From: CAVVWJ01 sp965652025
GTDB taxonomy: Bacteria > Gemmatimonadota > Gemmatimonadetes > Gemmatimonadales > GWC2-71-9
NCBI GenBank assembly: GCA_965652025.1
Contig: CBFGTM010000010.1
Location: 17,583 to 81,582 of the forward strand
DNA length: 64,000 nt
Direction of reading: 5' to 3'
The notes under the pieces were generated by a model. The model was not told the origin of the DNA, searched no databases, and saw nothing but the letters and a program-made list of their open reading frames with translations. The position numbers were made by a program, and so were the translations under genes. Below, in pieces: positions 8,810 through 16,937 of the stretch (its first letter is position 1; each line of letters begins with the position of its first letter).

Positions 8810-9373
8810 ATGACCATCCACCGTATCCGGCTCCTGGGAGATCCAATCCTCCGCGCGCGTTGCGAGCCGATCAGCAAACCGCGCTCGACTGCCGTACGGG
8901 TCATCATGGACGACATGCGCGAGACCCTGCGGGACTGGCAATCGAGGTTCGGCAGTGGCCGGGGAATCGCAGCTCCCCAGATCGGTGCCCCGGTCCGGAT
9001 GGTGTACATCGACATGGGGCAGCCCTGGCCCTTGATAAACCCGGAGATCCTCGACATCGGCAACGAAGATTTCGAGGTATGGGACGACTGCTTCTCGTTC
9101 CCCAGCCTGCTGGTGCGAGTGTCCCGGGCCTACCGGATCCGGGTTCGCTATCAGGATCTCAAGGGCGAGTGGCAGGAAGTCGAAGTGGAAGGAGACCAGG
9201 CCGAGCTTCTCCAGCACGAGATCGATCATCTGGACGGCGTCCTTGCGGTCGACCGGCCCCAGGGGCTCGACCCGTTTTGCCTGAAGGAAGAGTGGCACCG
9301 GCAGCATGGTGCGGAAGGACGCTATGGTCCGCCGGAACCGAGAACCGCGAGCTACGCCACCCAGCTGGAGTAG
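8810..9373 (+). CDS. def: peptide deformylase family protein (divergent motif 2)
   Basis: 187-residue deformylase-like metalloenzyme, which would remove the formyl group from nascent N-terminal methionine. Motif 1 is GIAAPQIGAP and motif 3 is QHEIDHLDGVL with the two metal-binding histidines and catalytic glutamate. Motif 2, usually EGCLS, is here DDCFSF: the metal-ligand cysteine is kept but its surroundings differ. I start at the ATG at 8810 (MTIHRIRLLGDP), which begins the usual N-terminus; the longer open frame from 8762 adds 16 residues. It stands alone, divergent from the suf operon. It may be a housekeeping deformylase or a specialised paralogue. Confidence 0.8.
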   Translation: MTIHRIRLLGDPILRARCEPISKPRSTAVRVIMDDMRETLRDWQSRFGSGRGIAAPQIGAPVRMVYIDMGQPWPLINPEILDIGNEDFEVWDDCFSFPSLLVRVSRAYRIRVRYQDLKGEWQEVEVEGDQAELLQHEIDHLDGVLAVDRPQGLDPFCLKEEWHRQHGAEGRYGPPEPRTASYATQLE

Positions 9374-9379
9374 CCAGCC

Positions 9380-11419
9380 TTAGAACCACCGCCCCAGACG
9401 CACGAAGAAGGCATCACGTCCCCCGGTGGCCAACCCGTATTCAAATCGTACCGGGCCCACCGGGGTTTCCGCGCCGAGTCCGATCCGCGCACCTCCAACC
9501 CACCCATCGTCCCCCAACAAAGTGCCGCCAGTGGCCGATCGTCCGGCCGCTGCCTCCAGCCGGCCTACGAACGGAGCCTTCAAGGGATAGGTAAGTAGCA
9601 AATCGAGCAAGATCTCACGGTCACCCCTCCGCTCGCCGATATGCAGGCCGGGAAAGCCGTCATCGCCGCCCAGAGGGAAGGTCGCCTGCAGCGGCAGGTC
9701 TTTCCCCCAACCGAGGCGGACTCTGGGCCGCAGCCGGACCGGGCCAATTCGGCCGTACACCTCAGCATCGAGAGCTGCACGCTGATAGAGACCGGTCCAG
9801 GCGACGGAGGCTTCCGCCTGCCGAATGCCTGATTGGCTCTCCCGGGTAACCTGTAGAGCGGCCCCGAGCGTCGACTGGTCGCTCCCCGGCTCCTCCCAGA
9901 CATGGCCGAGGGCACCGAGTGCGATCTGCCAGTCGTCGGGAAGGGCCCGCTCGACTCCGGCAAATCCCAGCGCCTCTCGGGTCTTGGCGGGATCGATCTC
10001 GTCTCCTTCGCTGTCGAATTGCCGGATCGATTCGGTCGCCAGACGGGCGGTAAAGGTGGGAGTCATGAGTTGACGCCCGAGCTGGAAGTACCGACGCATT
10101 CCAACATAGAGCTCCTTGCGGAACTCCCCGATGAACACGGCAGCGCTTCCCTCCAGGGTCAGACCCAGCAGACGGCGGTCCACAGCGCCCAGCCACATCC
10201 TCCCACCCAGCTCGTTGTCGTAGGCCAGGCCGAGCCCGGCCACTCGACGGGGACTTCGCCGGGCCGAGACATGGAAAGAAACGGAATCACCGGCGCCGCG
10301 TGGCGAGAGCCATACCGCCTGGTAGGCATCGGACTGCGCCAGCCCGCGCATCCGGCTCCGCAGGAGACCGAGCTCCAGCGTGTCACTGAGGCCGAGGCCC
10401 AGCAGGCGCTCGAGGGCGAGGCGCTCGGACTTGCTGCTGCTCGCGATTTCGAAGCTCGAGACGCGGATCGGCAAGCGCCAGGCAGGTGACAGCCGGCGAG
10501 GAGGACAGGAGATCCCGGGCAATACAGTATCGGCGGCGGCGGCGCCTCGGCGAATCAGCAGATCGACGTTCTCGGCGGAGAAGTTGAGGCCGGTGAACCC
10601 GGCCACATCGGGGCGAACGATGACGTCCCCCGGCCTGAGGCTGTCGGCCGGCTGCTGAAACAGGAAGCCCAGCAAGCGATCCGCCAAAACGAGAGGTGAG
10701 TAGAGATCGAGGGAGTCCGCCAGTCGCTCCGTGGCATCGGACACGATAACGCGTTCGGCACCGGCGGCCCGCGCGGCTGACACCGGGATGTTGGCGACCA
10801 GACCGCCATCGGCAAGGATCCGGCCGTCCAGCGATTCGGGAGCAAAGACAAGGGGAATGGCAAAGCTGGCCCGGACGGCGCGAGCCAGATCACCCGACCG
10901 CAGCACCACAACGGAGCGATCGGCCAGATTGGCGGCCACTGCTCGAAAGGGAATCGGCAGCGAATCGAAGTTTCCGCGGGCCAGGAGGTTGCCGCGCAAC
11001 ATGGCGGCGTTCACCAGCGCATTCACTTCGGCTTCGGCCACGGCCGCATTCTGGAGATTGAACCTTCGCTCGCCCTGCTCCCAGACCACCAGTGGCTGCA
11101 CCGGACCGAGGCTTCGAGGCGCGCGCGGCTGGTAGGTACGAAAGAGATCCGCGATAGGCAGCGATCGCGCGAGGGAATCGATCTCCCGGCCGCGGTAGCC
11201 GCTGGCGTACATGGCGCCGATGATGGCACCCATGCTGCTGCCGACGATCAGGTCGGGGCTGACTCCCAGGCTATCGAGCACCCGCAGGACGCCAACATGC
11301 GCCAGACCCTTGGCTCCTCCCCCGGAAAGCACCAGCGCAGTCCGCGGGGGGCGACAGGTTTGACCATACGCCGGCGAGGCCGTTAGACAGGTGACGATGA
11401 GTAAGCAGCGGACGAGCAT
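9380..11419 (-). CDS. patatin-like phospholipase fused to an outer-membrane barrel (PlpD/type Vd-like)
   Basis: 679 residues with three parts. A signal peptide (MLVRCLLIVTCLTASPAYGQ) is followed by a patatin domain at about residues 25-300 with the oxyanion loop SGGGAKGLAHVGVL, the nucleophile motif GSSMG and the catalytic aspartate in ADGGLVANIP. After a POTRA-like linker comes a C-terminal strand-rich region of the Omp85/surface-antigen type, ending in FVRLGRWF with a terminal Phe. This layout matches secreted lipases anchored by their own barrel. I use the ATG at 11419, since the open frame upstream runs antisense through the ferredoxin gene and has no export signal. Its stop is 7 bp from the deformylase stop (convergent). 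Confidence 0.85.
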   Translation of the reverse strand: MLVRCLLIVTCLTASPAYGQTCRPPRTALVLSGGGAKGLAHVGVLRVLDSLGVSPDLIVGSSMGAIIGAMYASGYRGREIDSLARSLPIADLFRTYQPRAPRSLGPVQPLVVWEQGERRFNLQNAAVAEAEVNALVNAAMLRGNLLARGNFDSLPIPFRAVAANLADRSVVVLRSGDLARAVRASFAIPLVFAPESLDGRILADGGLVANIPVSAARAAGAERVIVSDATERLADSLDLYSPLVLADRLLGFLFQQPADSLRPGDVIVRPDVAGFTGLNFSAENVDLLIRRGAAAADTVLPGISCPPRRLSPAWRLPIRVSSFEIASSSKSERLALERLLGLGLSDTLELGLLRSRMRGLAQSDAYQAVWLSPRGAGDSVSFHVSARRSPRRVAGLGLAYDNELGGRMWLGAVDRRLLGLTLEGSAAVFIGEFRKELYVGMRRYFQLGRQLMTPTFTARLATESIRQFDSEGDEIDPAKTREALGFAGVERALPDDWQIALGALGHVWEEPGSDQSTLGAALQVTRESQSGIRQAEASVAWTGLYQRAALDAEVYGRIGPVRLRPRVRLGWGKDLPLQATFPLGGDDGFPGLHIGERRGDREILLDLLLTYPLKAPFVGRLEAAAGRSATGGTLLGDDGWVGGARIGLGAETPVGPVRFEYGLATGGRDAFFVRLGRWF

Positions 11420-11450
11420 GCGACCGCAAAATAGGGCTGTGGAACGCCCC

Positions 11451-11479
11451 TTGCGCCACCCGATCACCCTTCGTATACC
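11451..11479 (+). promoter_or_regulatory. candidate promoter of the ferredoxin gene
   Basis: TTGCGC (11451-11456), 17 bp, TATACC (11474-11479), lying about 48 bp before the ferredoxin GTG. The hexamers match the consensus only partly; spacing is ideal. The ferredoxin also has an AGAGGAG ribosome site at 11514-11520. Confidence 0.4.
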
Positions 11480-11526
11480 TTTGCCAGAGCCATGACTTAG
11501 ATGGCCGTTCTCCAGAGGAGTCGCTG

Positions 11527-11790
11527 GTGACCTACGTAATTGTCGAGGGATGTATCGGGGTAAAGGACCGAGCCTGCGTCGATGTGTGTCCGGTGGACTG
11601 CATCTACGAAGGAGAGGACCAGCTCTACATTCACCCTGACGAGTGTATTGACTGCGGCGCCTGCGAGCCGGAATGCCCGGTAACGGCAATATTCCCGGAG
11701 GAGGACGTGCCTCCGCAGTTTGCCTCCTTCATCGAGAAGAACAAGGAGGTCTTCAATAGCGATACCCCGCCGGGGCGGCCAAAGAGATAG
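11527..11790 (+). CDS. fdxA: 7Fe-type (3Fe-4S/4Fe-4S) ferredoxin
   Basis: 87-residue electron carrier. The first cluster motif is C9-x7-C17-x3-C21-P with an extra Cys at 25, and the second is C-x2-C-x2-C-x3-C-P (DECIDCGACEPECP). The wider spacing in the first motif is the pattern of ferredoxins holding one [3Fe-4S] and one [4Fe-4S] cluster, as in actinobacterial FdxA and Azotobacter FdI. It begins at GTG 11527 with a good AGAGGAG site and is monocistronic, divergent from the patatin gene. A strong hairpin follows its stop. The redox partner is not apparent locally. Confidence 0.9.
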   Translation: MTYVIVEGCIGVKDRACVDVCPVDCIYEGEDQLYIHPDECIDCGACEPECPVTAIFPEEDVPPQFASFIEKNKEVFNSDTPPGRPKR

Positions 11791-11802
11791 ATGAAAGAAA
11801 GG

Positions 11803-11841
11803 AGCCCCGGGATCGTACTGCGTGGCCGCGATCCCGGAGCT
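11803..11841 (+). terminator. hairpin after the ferredoxin gene
   Basis: AGC-C-CCGGGATCG (11803-11815) pairs with CGATCCCGG-A-GCT (11829-11841): a 9-bp perfect stem plus three outer pairs around one mismatch, 13-base loop. There is no run of T afterwards, so it may stop transcription poorly on its own or mainly protect the mRNA end. Confidence 0.5.
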
Positions 11842-11892
11842 GAATTGAGGAAGGACTGCATAGAGTAGAACGCACAGCCCACCGGGATGGTT

Positions 11893-13098
11893 TCACCCAA
11901 TCGATTTCACGAAGTCGCGCAGCTGAGCCAGCACTCGCTCCGGTTGCTCCACTGGCGTCAGGTGTCCGGCACGGGGAATGACCGCAAATCGTGCTCCTGG
12001 GATGGCTTGCGCCATCGCCCGAGCCTGGTCAGGTGGCGTTAAGCTGTCGGAATCACCCGCCAGTACCAGGGTAGGAAGACCAGCGAGCGTGGGAAGGAGA
12101 GGCTCGCTGTCAGGGCGGTCCCGCATGGCGGCCAGTGCACCGACGATGCCGGCTACTGGGTTCTTCGTGATCATCCCACCGACCCGCTGGACGACATCGG
12201 GTCGCTCCGCCAGGGTGGAGGGAGCCAGCAGCTTCGGTAGCATGGCCTCGGCGATGGCATCGGCGCCGGACTCGCGCGCCAGGGCCGCGGCGGCATCCCG
12301 GCCTCGCCGAGCCTCGGCGTCATCGGCCGTGGCCCGGGTGTCCATCAGCACCAGTCCCCGCACCCGGGAGCGCCACTGCCGAAGGAACTCGAAAGCGATG
12401 TATCCACCCATGGAAAGCCCACCGAGCACCACCTGTTCCACCCCCAGAGCGTCGAGCAGAGCTGCCAGATCGGCCGCGTAGATGTTGATGCCATAACCCA
12501 GGTCGGGAGCATCGGACTGTCCCATGCCCCGAAGGTCCGGCGCAATGACCCGATAGCCGTCCAGGCCATCGATCTGCTCGCGCCACATGGTACGATCCAG
12601 CGGGTACCCATGCACCAGCAGAATCGCCGGGCCTTCACCCTGCACTTCGACCGCGAGGTTCACACCGTGCACCATGAGCCGCTGCACGTTCCCTGGCGAT
12701 TCGCGCCAGGCATTCATGAACTCTCCGAACGCAGGCGGCACCGGTACCGGCCTGCCATCGCGGTCGATGCAGACGAACACGAACTCAGCACTGGCAATCA
12801 GGGTGTCGTCGCGAACTCGGCGGGCCGCCTGCCGCATGGTAAAGCTGGTGCGGCCGTGATGAGTGAGCGTCTGCTGGAACCGGAGCACGTCTCCGGGAAA
12901 AGCAGCGGCTCTGTAATCGATCACCGTCTTCCGAAGAGCAGGCCAGGCACCGGCCCCGGTGAATACATCTATGCCGGGCCCGCCCCGGAGCATTTCCCAC
13001 CGAGCCCGCTCGAACAGGCTCAGGAAGGAGGCCTGGTTCAGGTGACCGAAGGCGTCACATTCATCCGGGTAGACGACGAGATCGATTTCAGGAAGCAC
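11893..13098 (-). CDS. hotdog thioesterase - alpha/beta hydrolase fusion protein
   Basis: About 401 residues with two enzyme domains. Residues about 1-135 resemble an acyl-CoA thioesterase of the 4HBT/YbgC type (YPDECDAFGHLNQASFLSLFERARWEML, abbreviated here: a hotdog helix with Asp and His). Residues about 140-401 form an alpha/beta hydrolase with HGYPLDRTMWREQ, the nucleophile elbow GGLSMGGY, and the C-terminal AGHLTPVEQPE containing the catalytic His. The GTG at 13098 starts the conserved part; the open frame upstream adds a low-complexity, repeat-derived stretch. The two activities are normally separate proteins. Substrate unknown. Confidence 0.8.
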   Translation of the reverse strand: MLPEIDLVVYPDECDAFGHLNQASFLSLFERARWEMLRGGPGIDVFTGAGAWPALRKTVIDYRAAAFPGDVLRFQQTLTHHGRTSFTMRQAARRVRDDTLIASAEFVFVCIDRDGRPVPVPPAFGEFMNAWRESPGNVQRLMVHGVNLAVEVQGEGPAILLVHGYPLDRTMWREQIDGLDGYRVIAPDLRGMGQSDAPDLGYGINIYAADLAALLDALGVEQVVLGGLSMGGYIAFEFLRQWRSRVRGLVLMDTRATADDAEARRGRDAAAALARESGADAIAEAMLPKLLAPSTLAERPDVVQRVGGMITKNPVAGIVGALAAMRDRPDSEPLLPTLAGLPTLVLAGDSDSLTPPDQARAMAQAIPGARFAVIPRAGHLTPVEQPERVLAQLRDFVKSIG

Positions 13099-13152
13099 GG
13101 ACCAGGGCCAGGACCGGGGACCAGGGAGATGAGTAAACCTCGGTCGAGGAGA

Positions 13153-13158
13153 TATACT
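13153..13158 (+). promoter_or_regulatory. candidate -10 for the small ORF/RNase D unit
   Basis: TATACT lies 58 bp before the ATG at 13217. The corresponding -35 region (around 13130) is TGAGTA, a poor match, so this is only a candidate. Confidence 0.3.
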
Positions 13159-13216
13159 AGAGAAGCGTTGGTTCGGTGAGACCTCAGGCACCTCTGACCA
13201 TCAGGCACACACCTCA

Positions 13217-13387
13217 ATGAAACCAGCCACCGACTATATCCGACACGCCGCACGACTGGCTCGCAAGCTCCAGATGGACAGCAGCATGGGCGGGACCCCG
13301 CAACCCGACGCCGAGTTCTACAAGGCGCTCAGCAAGGCGTTTGACGAAATCGCCGCCGGTCTCGAGCAAGTCGGGAAGCCGGATTGA
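13217..13387 (+). CDS. small hypothetical protein, 56 aa, coupled to RNase D
   Basis: A 56-residue frame starting MKPATDYIRHAARLARKL and ending EQVGKPD. It is amphipathic and helical with no Cys, signal or known motif. Support comes from its position: its TGA overlaps the TTG start of the RNase D gene (TTGA), the tight coupling seen throughout this genome. No clear ribosome site precedes it. Function unknown; it could also be a leader peptide that primes RNase D translation. Confidence 0.5.
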   Translation: MKPATDYIRHAARLARKLQMDSSMGGTPQPDAEFYKALSKAFDEIAAGLEQVGKPD

Positions 13388-14529
13388 TCCGACTGATTCA
13401 GCGCCAGGACGATTTCGATCACCTGGTCGGCCGACTCCGGAAGGAGCCGCTGGTCGCGGTGGACACCGAGGCCGCCAGCTTTCACCGTTTCCTGGACCGG
13501 ATCTATCTCCTGCAGCTGTCGTCCAGGACGGAAACCGCCGTGGTCGACCCCCTCTCCGTCTCCAATCTGGATTCGCTGGGCGATCTGCTGGCCGACCCCG
13601 CCATAGAGATCGTCTTCCACGACGCCGATTACGATCTCAGGTTGCTGGAGAATCAGTACGGCTTTCGGGCCAATCACCTCTTTGACACCAGAATTGCCGC
13701 CCAGCTCCTCAATGAGCCCGGTGTCGGCCTGGCGGCACTGCTGGAGAAATACATCGGCGTCCAGCTGGACAAGCGTTTCCAGCGCGCGGACTGGTCGGCT
13801 CGTCCGCTCACGCCCGAGATGTTGGAGTATGCCGCGGCGGACACCAGACACCTGCCGCAGCTGCGCGACCGGCTGCGCGCGCGACTGGAGGAGCTGGATC
13901 GGCTCGACTGGGCCGAGGAGGAGTTTCAGATTCTCAGCCAGGCCGATCGATTGGTCGCGGAGCCGGACGAACCGGGATACCTCCGGATGAAGGGAGCCAA
14001 GGCACTGAAGGGAAGGTCACTTGCGATCCTGCGGGAACTCTTTCAATGGCGAGAGGAGTTGGCTCGCCGAACCGACAAGGCGGCGTTTCGCATCCTCAAC
14101 AATGAGCCCTTGCTCGCCATGGCCAAATCCCCACCCAGCGATATGGCCGCGCTCAAGTCGGTAAGAGGGATCAGCCCCGAGCAGGCCCAACGCCGGGGTA
14201 AGGACATTCTCGACGCGGTGCGGCGAGCAATGCAACTTCCCGAAAGCGAGCTCCCCCGGGTGGACCGTCGCCCCCGATATCAGCCCGACGCGGCGCTCGA
14301 GGCCCGACTCGAACGACTGAAAATGGCGCGGAACACTCTGGCGCAGCGGTACGAGCTTGCTCCCGGTGTCCTCTGTCCCAATGGGGTGCTGGAAGCGATT
14401 GCCCGAGTGAACCCGGAAACTCCCGAGCAGGAGGCCGAAATTCGCGAGCTACGCCGCTGGCAGCTGCGAGAGATCGGGGGCGAGTTACTGGCTGCTTTGC
14501 GGCCGCCGGCTCCTGGAGACCGGCGCTAA
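13384..14529 (+). CDS. rnd: ribonuclease D
   Basis: 381-residue 3'-5' exoribonuclease that trims structured RNAs such as tRNA precursors. The DEDDy exonuclease motifs are visible: VAVDTEAASFHRF (Exo I, DTE), IVFHDADYDLRLLE (Exo II) and LEYAAADTRHLPQLRD (Exo III with Tyr and Asp). An HRDC-type helical domain follows at about residues 210-290 (FQWREELARRTDKAAFRILNN, abbreviated). It starts with TTG overlapping the preceding stop. Its last bases overlap the stop of the convergent MIP18-family gene. Length is normal. Confidence 0.92.
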   Translation: MIRLIQRQDDFDHLVGRLRKEPLVAVDTEAASFHRFLDRIYLLQLSSRTETAVVDPLSVSNLDSLGDLLADPAIEIVFHDADYDLRLLENQYGFRANHLFDTRIAAQLLNEPGVGLAALLEKYIGVQLDKRFQRADWSARPLTPEMLEYAAADTRHLPQLRDRLRARLEELDRLDWAEEEFQILSQADRLVAEPDEPGYLRMKGAKALKGRSLAILRELFQWREELARRTDKAAFRILNNEPLLAMAKSPPSDMAALKSVRGISPEQAQRRGKDILDAVRRAMQLPESELPRVDRRPRYQPDAALEARLERLKMARNTLAQRYELAPGVLCPNGVLEAIARVNPETPEQEAEIRELRRWQLREIGGELLAALRPPAPGDRR

Positions 14530-14825
14530 AAGCCGAGGAAGGTTCGGACTCTGGGATCCATCTTTTCCGGGGTCCAGTAAGGCTCCCATACCAGCTCCAC
14601 ATCCACCGAGCGGACCCCCTCCATATCTCCGATCACCCGTTTGACGTCGCCGATGATCTCGGCTCCTGCGGGGCAGCCGGGAGAGGTCAGGGTCATCTCG
14701 ACCCGGACATCGCCGGTGTCATCCACCTCGACGTCGTACACCAGACCGATGTCGATGATGTTGAGGTTGAGCTCGGGGTCTTTGACGGCCCGGAGAGCTT
14801 TGCGGATGGATTCGGAGGTGGGCAT
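14526..14825 (-). CDS. MIP18/DUF59 family Fe-S assembly factor (SufT/PaaD-like)
   Basis: 99-residue DUF59 protein. The family includes SufT, PaaD-like and eukaryotic MIP18 proteins that help mature Fe-S proteins. Seen: ALRAVKDPELNLNIIDIGLVYDV with the DPE.N..ID.GLVY signature (abbreviated), then the conserved cysteine in TLTSPGCPAGAEI and a C-terminal VWEPYWTPEKM. I start at ATG 14825; ten extra residues are open upstream. It fits functionally with the suf operon at 2637-8595 though it is not linked to it. Its TAG and the RNase D TAA interlock at 14526-14529. Confidence 0.88.
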   Translation of the reverse strand: MPTSESIRKALRAVKDPELNLNIIDIGLVYDVEVDDTGDVRVEMTLTSPGCPAGAEIIGDVKRVIGDMEGVRSVDVELVWEPYWTPEKMDPRVRTFLGF

Positions 14826-14861
14826 GGCGTCGGACCAGGAAACAGGGATCAAGGACCGGTA

Positions 14862-14892
14862 CTGGAGACTGGCGACCGGCGACTAGCGACTA
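14862..14892. repeat. heptad tandem repeat, about 4 copies of CTGGCGA
   Basis: Four consecutive 7-mers, CTGGAGA CTGGCGA CCGGCGA CTAGCGA, then CTA. It lies between the serine hydrolase stop and the MIP18 start. It belongs to the same style of short-unit repeats seen elsewhere in the window but lacks an inverted partner. Confidence 0.7.
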
Positions 14893-14917
14893 CCTGAAAG
14901 ATAACCGGCGATCCCGG

Positions 14918-16087
14918 TCAGCACCCCGCGACCAGCTGCTGCTGGCAGGCATGGGGAACCAAGCGAATGGCGGCATCAGACAGCTCGGTCCGAATGGCGC
15001 GTAAGCTGTGGGCCGAGTTTCGCACCTTGGAGTCGAAGGTCCGATTGGTGAGGAACACAAGGAACAGGTCTCGAGTAGGGTCAATCCAGATCTCGGTGCC
15101 GGTAAAGCCGGTATGCCCGTAGGCGGCGTCACTGATGAGAGTGCCGTAGAGACTCGGCTCATCCTTGTTGAGCTCCGGCGTATCCCAGCCCAGGAGCCGA
15201 GGCCCGCTGTTGGAGGTTGGGGTCAGGAAGCGCTTGATCGTTGCCTGGCTGACCCACTGCCCGTTAGGTCCAGCCCCCGCCCGGAGCCAAACCTGAGCAT
15301 ACCGGGCCAGGTCCATACCGGTCGAGAAGATGCCGGCGTGTCCGGCGGCCCCACCGAAGAGCGCGGCATTGGGGTCATTGACCTGGCCCTGCACCGGATG
15401 TCCCCGCCACAGAGCGGTCGGCACCGTCCGCCGGTGAATAGAAGGCGGCGGGCGATAGGTCGTCTGGTAGAGCTCCAGAGGCTCGAACACCTCTCGATGG
15501 ACGAAGCGATCGAGCGGCATCCCGGCCACACTCTCCACCACCACGCCGAGAAGGATCGCGTTGAGATCACTGTACAGCGGCTCTTCTCCAGGCCGTCGGA
15601 TGAGGCGTTCTGAGTAGAGCAGCTCGACCGCTCGATCCCGGGAGCGGGTCTGCTTAAAAAACGCTGCGTAGCTGCGAAGTCCGCTGGTGTGATCCAGGAG
15701 CATGCGGATGGTGACTTGATCCTTGGGGCCGCCGGAGAAACGAGGCAGGTACCGCCGGACCGGCGCGTCCAGATCGATTCGGCCGGCATCCACCAGCCGC
15801 ATCACCGCACTGGCGGTGCCAACGACCTTGGTGATCGAGGCGATGTCCCAATAGGTCGAATCCGGGGTGGGAACCGGGGAGCGGGGGCTCCAGGTGAAAT
15901 GACCGTACCCCCGGGCATACAGAATCGAGTCCCTGCGTCCGATCACCACAACCGCACCGGGATAAATCCCCTGCCGAGTGCCGGCCTGGGCCAGCTGATC
16001 GATCTCGGCAAAGGACTGGGCCGGATCGGGTGAGACTACCGACCCAAGAGCAAAGGCGAGGATCAGCGACAGCAGGTTCGAGCTCAT
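14918..16087 (-). CDS. exported serine hydrolase, beta-lactamase/class C type
   Basis: 389 residues with an N-terminal signal peptide (MSSNLLSLILAFALGSVVS) and a serine beta-lactamase/DD-peptidase fold. The SxxK motif is SITK at about residue 85, the second motif is YSD at about 172, and HTG at about 326 replaces KTG. Such proteins are periplasmic esterases, peptidases or cell-wall-recycling enzymes; true beta-lactamase activity cannot be claimed. The start overlaps the upstream metalloprotease stop by four bases, so it is the last gene of the GWxTD-polA-matrixin unit. Confidence 0.85.
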   Translation of the reverse strand: MSSNLLSLILAFALGSVVSPDPAQSFAEIDQLAQAGTRQGIYPGAVVVIGRRDSILYARGYGHFTWSPRSPVPTPDSTYWDIASITKVVGTASAVMRLVDAGRIDLDAPVRRYLPRFSGGPKDQVTIRMLLDHTSGLRSYAAFFKQTRSRDRAVELLYSERLIRRPGEEPLYSDLNAILLGVVVESVAGMPLDRFVHREVFEPLELYQTTYRPPPSIHRRTVPTALWRGHPVQGQVNDPNAALFGGAAGHAGIFSTGMDLARYAQVWLRAGAGPNGQWVSQATIKRFLTPTSNSGPRLLGWDTPELNKDEPSLYGTLISDAAYGHTGFTGTEIWIDPTRDLFLVFLTNRTFDSKVRNSAHSLRAIRTELSDAAIRLVPHACQQQLVAGC

Positions 16088-16893
16088 GGACGGTCCAGGT
16101 CCCGCACCGGGCCGGTGGGCAGCTGGTAGAGAACCTGGGCCGTCCGACGATCGCGGTCGGAGAGCGCTCCGGCCTGAGTGGCCGGGAACATCACGTCGGC
16201 AGAATCGGGCGAGTGCGGAAGACCCAGGGCGTGACCCACCTCGTGCACCGCCACGGTGAGGAGCGCGGCTTCCGGGAGCACCACCCCGGTGTTGGTCCGA
16301 AGGGCCAGAAGGATGGCGGCCTTTCGTACTCGGCCGGCCTGATCCCAGGTCAGGTCGGTCTGACCCGCGCGATCGAAATCGAAATGGTCGAGCCAGCGGA
16401 CCAGAATGTCCGCGGTGCCGGTGTCAGCGACTTGGGCGAAGCGAACACCGATACCGGCACCCTCCCACCGTTCCAAAGCCTGGCGCACATACCCCGCCAT
16501 TCTGGGCTGGTACCCCGGTGCGCCCCCCTCAATGATTGCCACCCGAAGCGCCCCGCTCCGATCGGGCCAGCGACGGACCACTGAATCAGTGCTGATGATG
16601 AGCGAATCGAGATAGGTCAGCCCCGCCACGCTGTTGAGCCGCTGGCGGGCGGCAAGGCGAGCCAGGCGATCGATCGTAGGAGTGCCCGGTGCCACGGCGG
16701 GCTGACCAGCATTCGAGGCCGGCGGAGACGTCGATGGGCTCGCGTTCTCCAGCTCCACCGTGGCAGAGCGGGTGTCGCTGGGTCCCTGGACCACCCGATC
16801 GCCGGCCCGCGAATCCAGGGCATGCGACAGCCGGTCTGCCAGAAGTATGGCAAACAGCCCGAGAGTGAGGAGCGGCAGCACTACCCGTTTCAT
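16084..16893 (-). CDS. matrixin-like zinc metalloprotease, exported
   Basis: About 269 residues. An N-terminal hydrophobic segment (VVLPLLTLGLFAILLADRL) acts as signal or anchor, followed by a Pro/Ser-rich linker to about residue 75. The catalytic motif is HEVGHALGLPHS near residue 216, the HExxHxxGxxH zinc site of the metzincin clan, and the Met-turn is DVMFP. I use the ATG at 16893; a GTG four codons upstream is possible. It lies 44 bp after polA and overlaps the serine hydrolase start. Substrate unknown; extracytoplasmic location inferred. Confidence 0.85.
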   Translation of the reverse strand: MKRVVLPLLTLGLFAILLADRLSHALDSRAGDRVVQGPSDTRSATVELENASPSTSPPASNAGQPAVAPGTPTIDRLARLAARQRLNSVAGLTYLDSLIISTDSVVRRWPDRSGALRVAIIEGGAPGYQPRMAGYVRQALERWEGAGIGVRFAQVADTGTADILVRWLDHFDFDRAGQTDLTWDQAGRVRKAAILLALRTNTGVVLPEAALLTVAVHEVGHALGLPHSPDSADVMFPATQAGALSDRDRRTAQVLYQLPTGPVRDLDRP

Positions 16894-16937
16894 AGGGATC
16901 CGCACATGCCAGCCATTGGTGCAAGTTCTGCGCGAGG

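Noticed and set aside
13384..13851. Minus-strand frame opposite RNase D
   Set aside because: Shadow of the rnd reading frame with no independent support.
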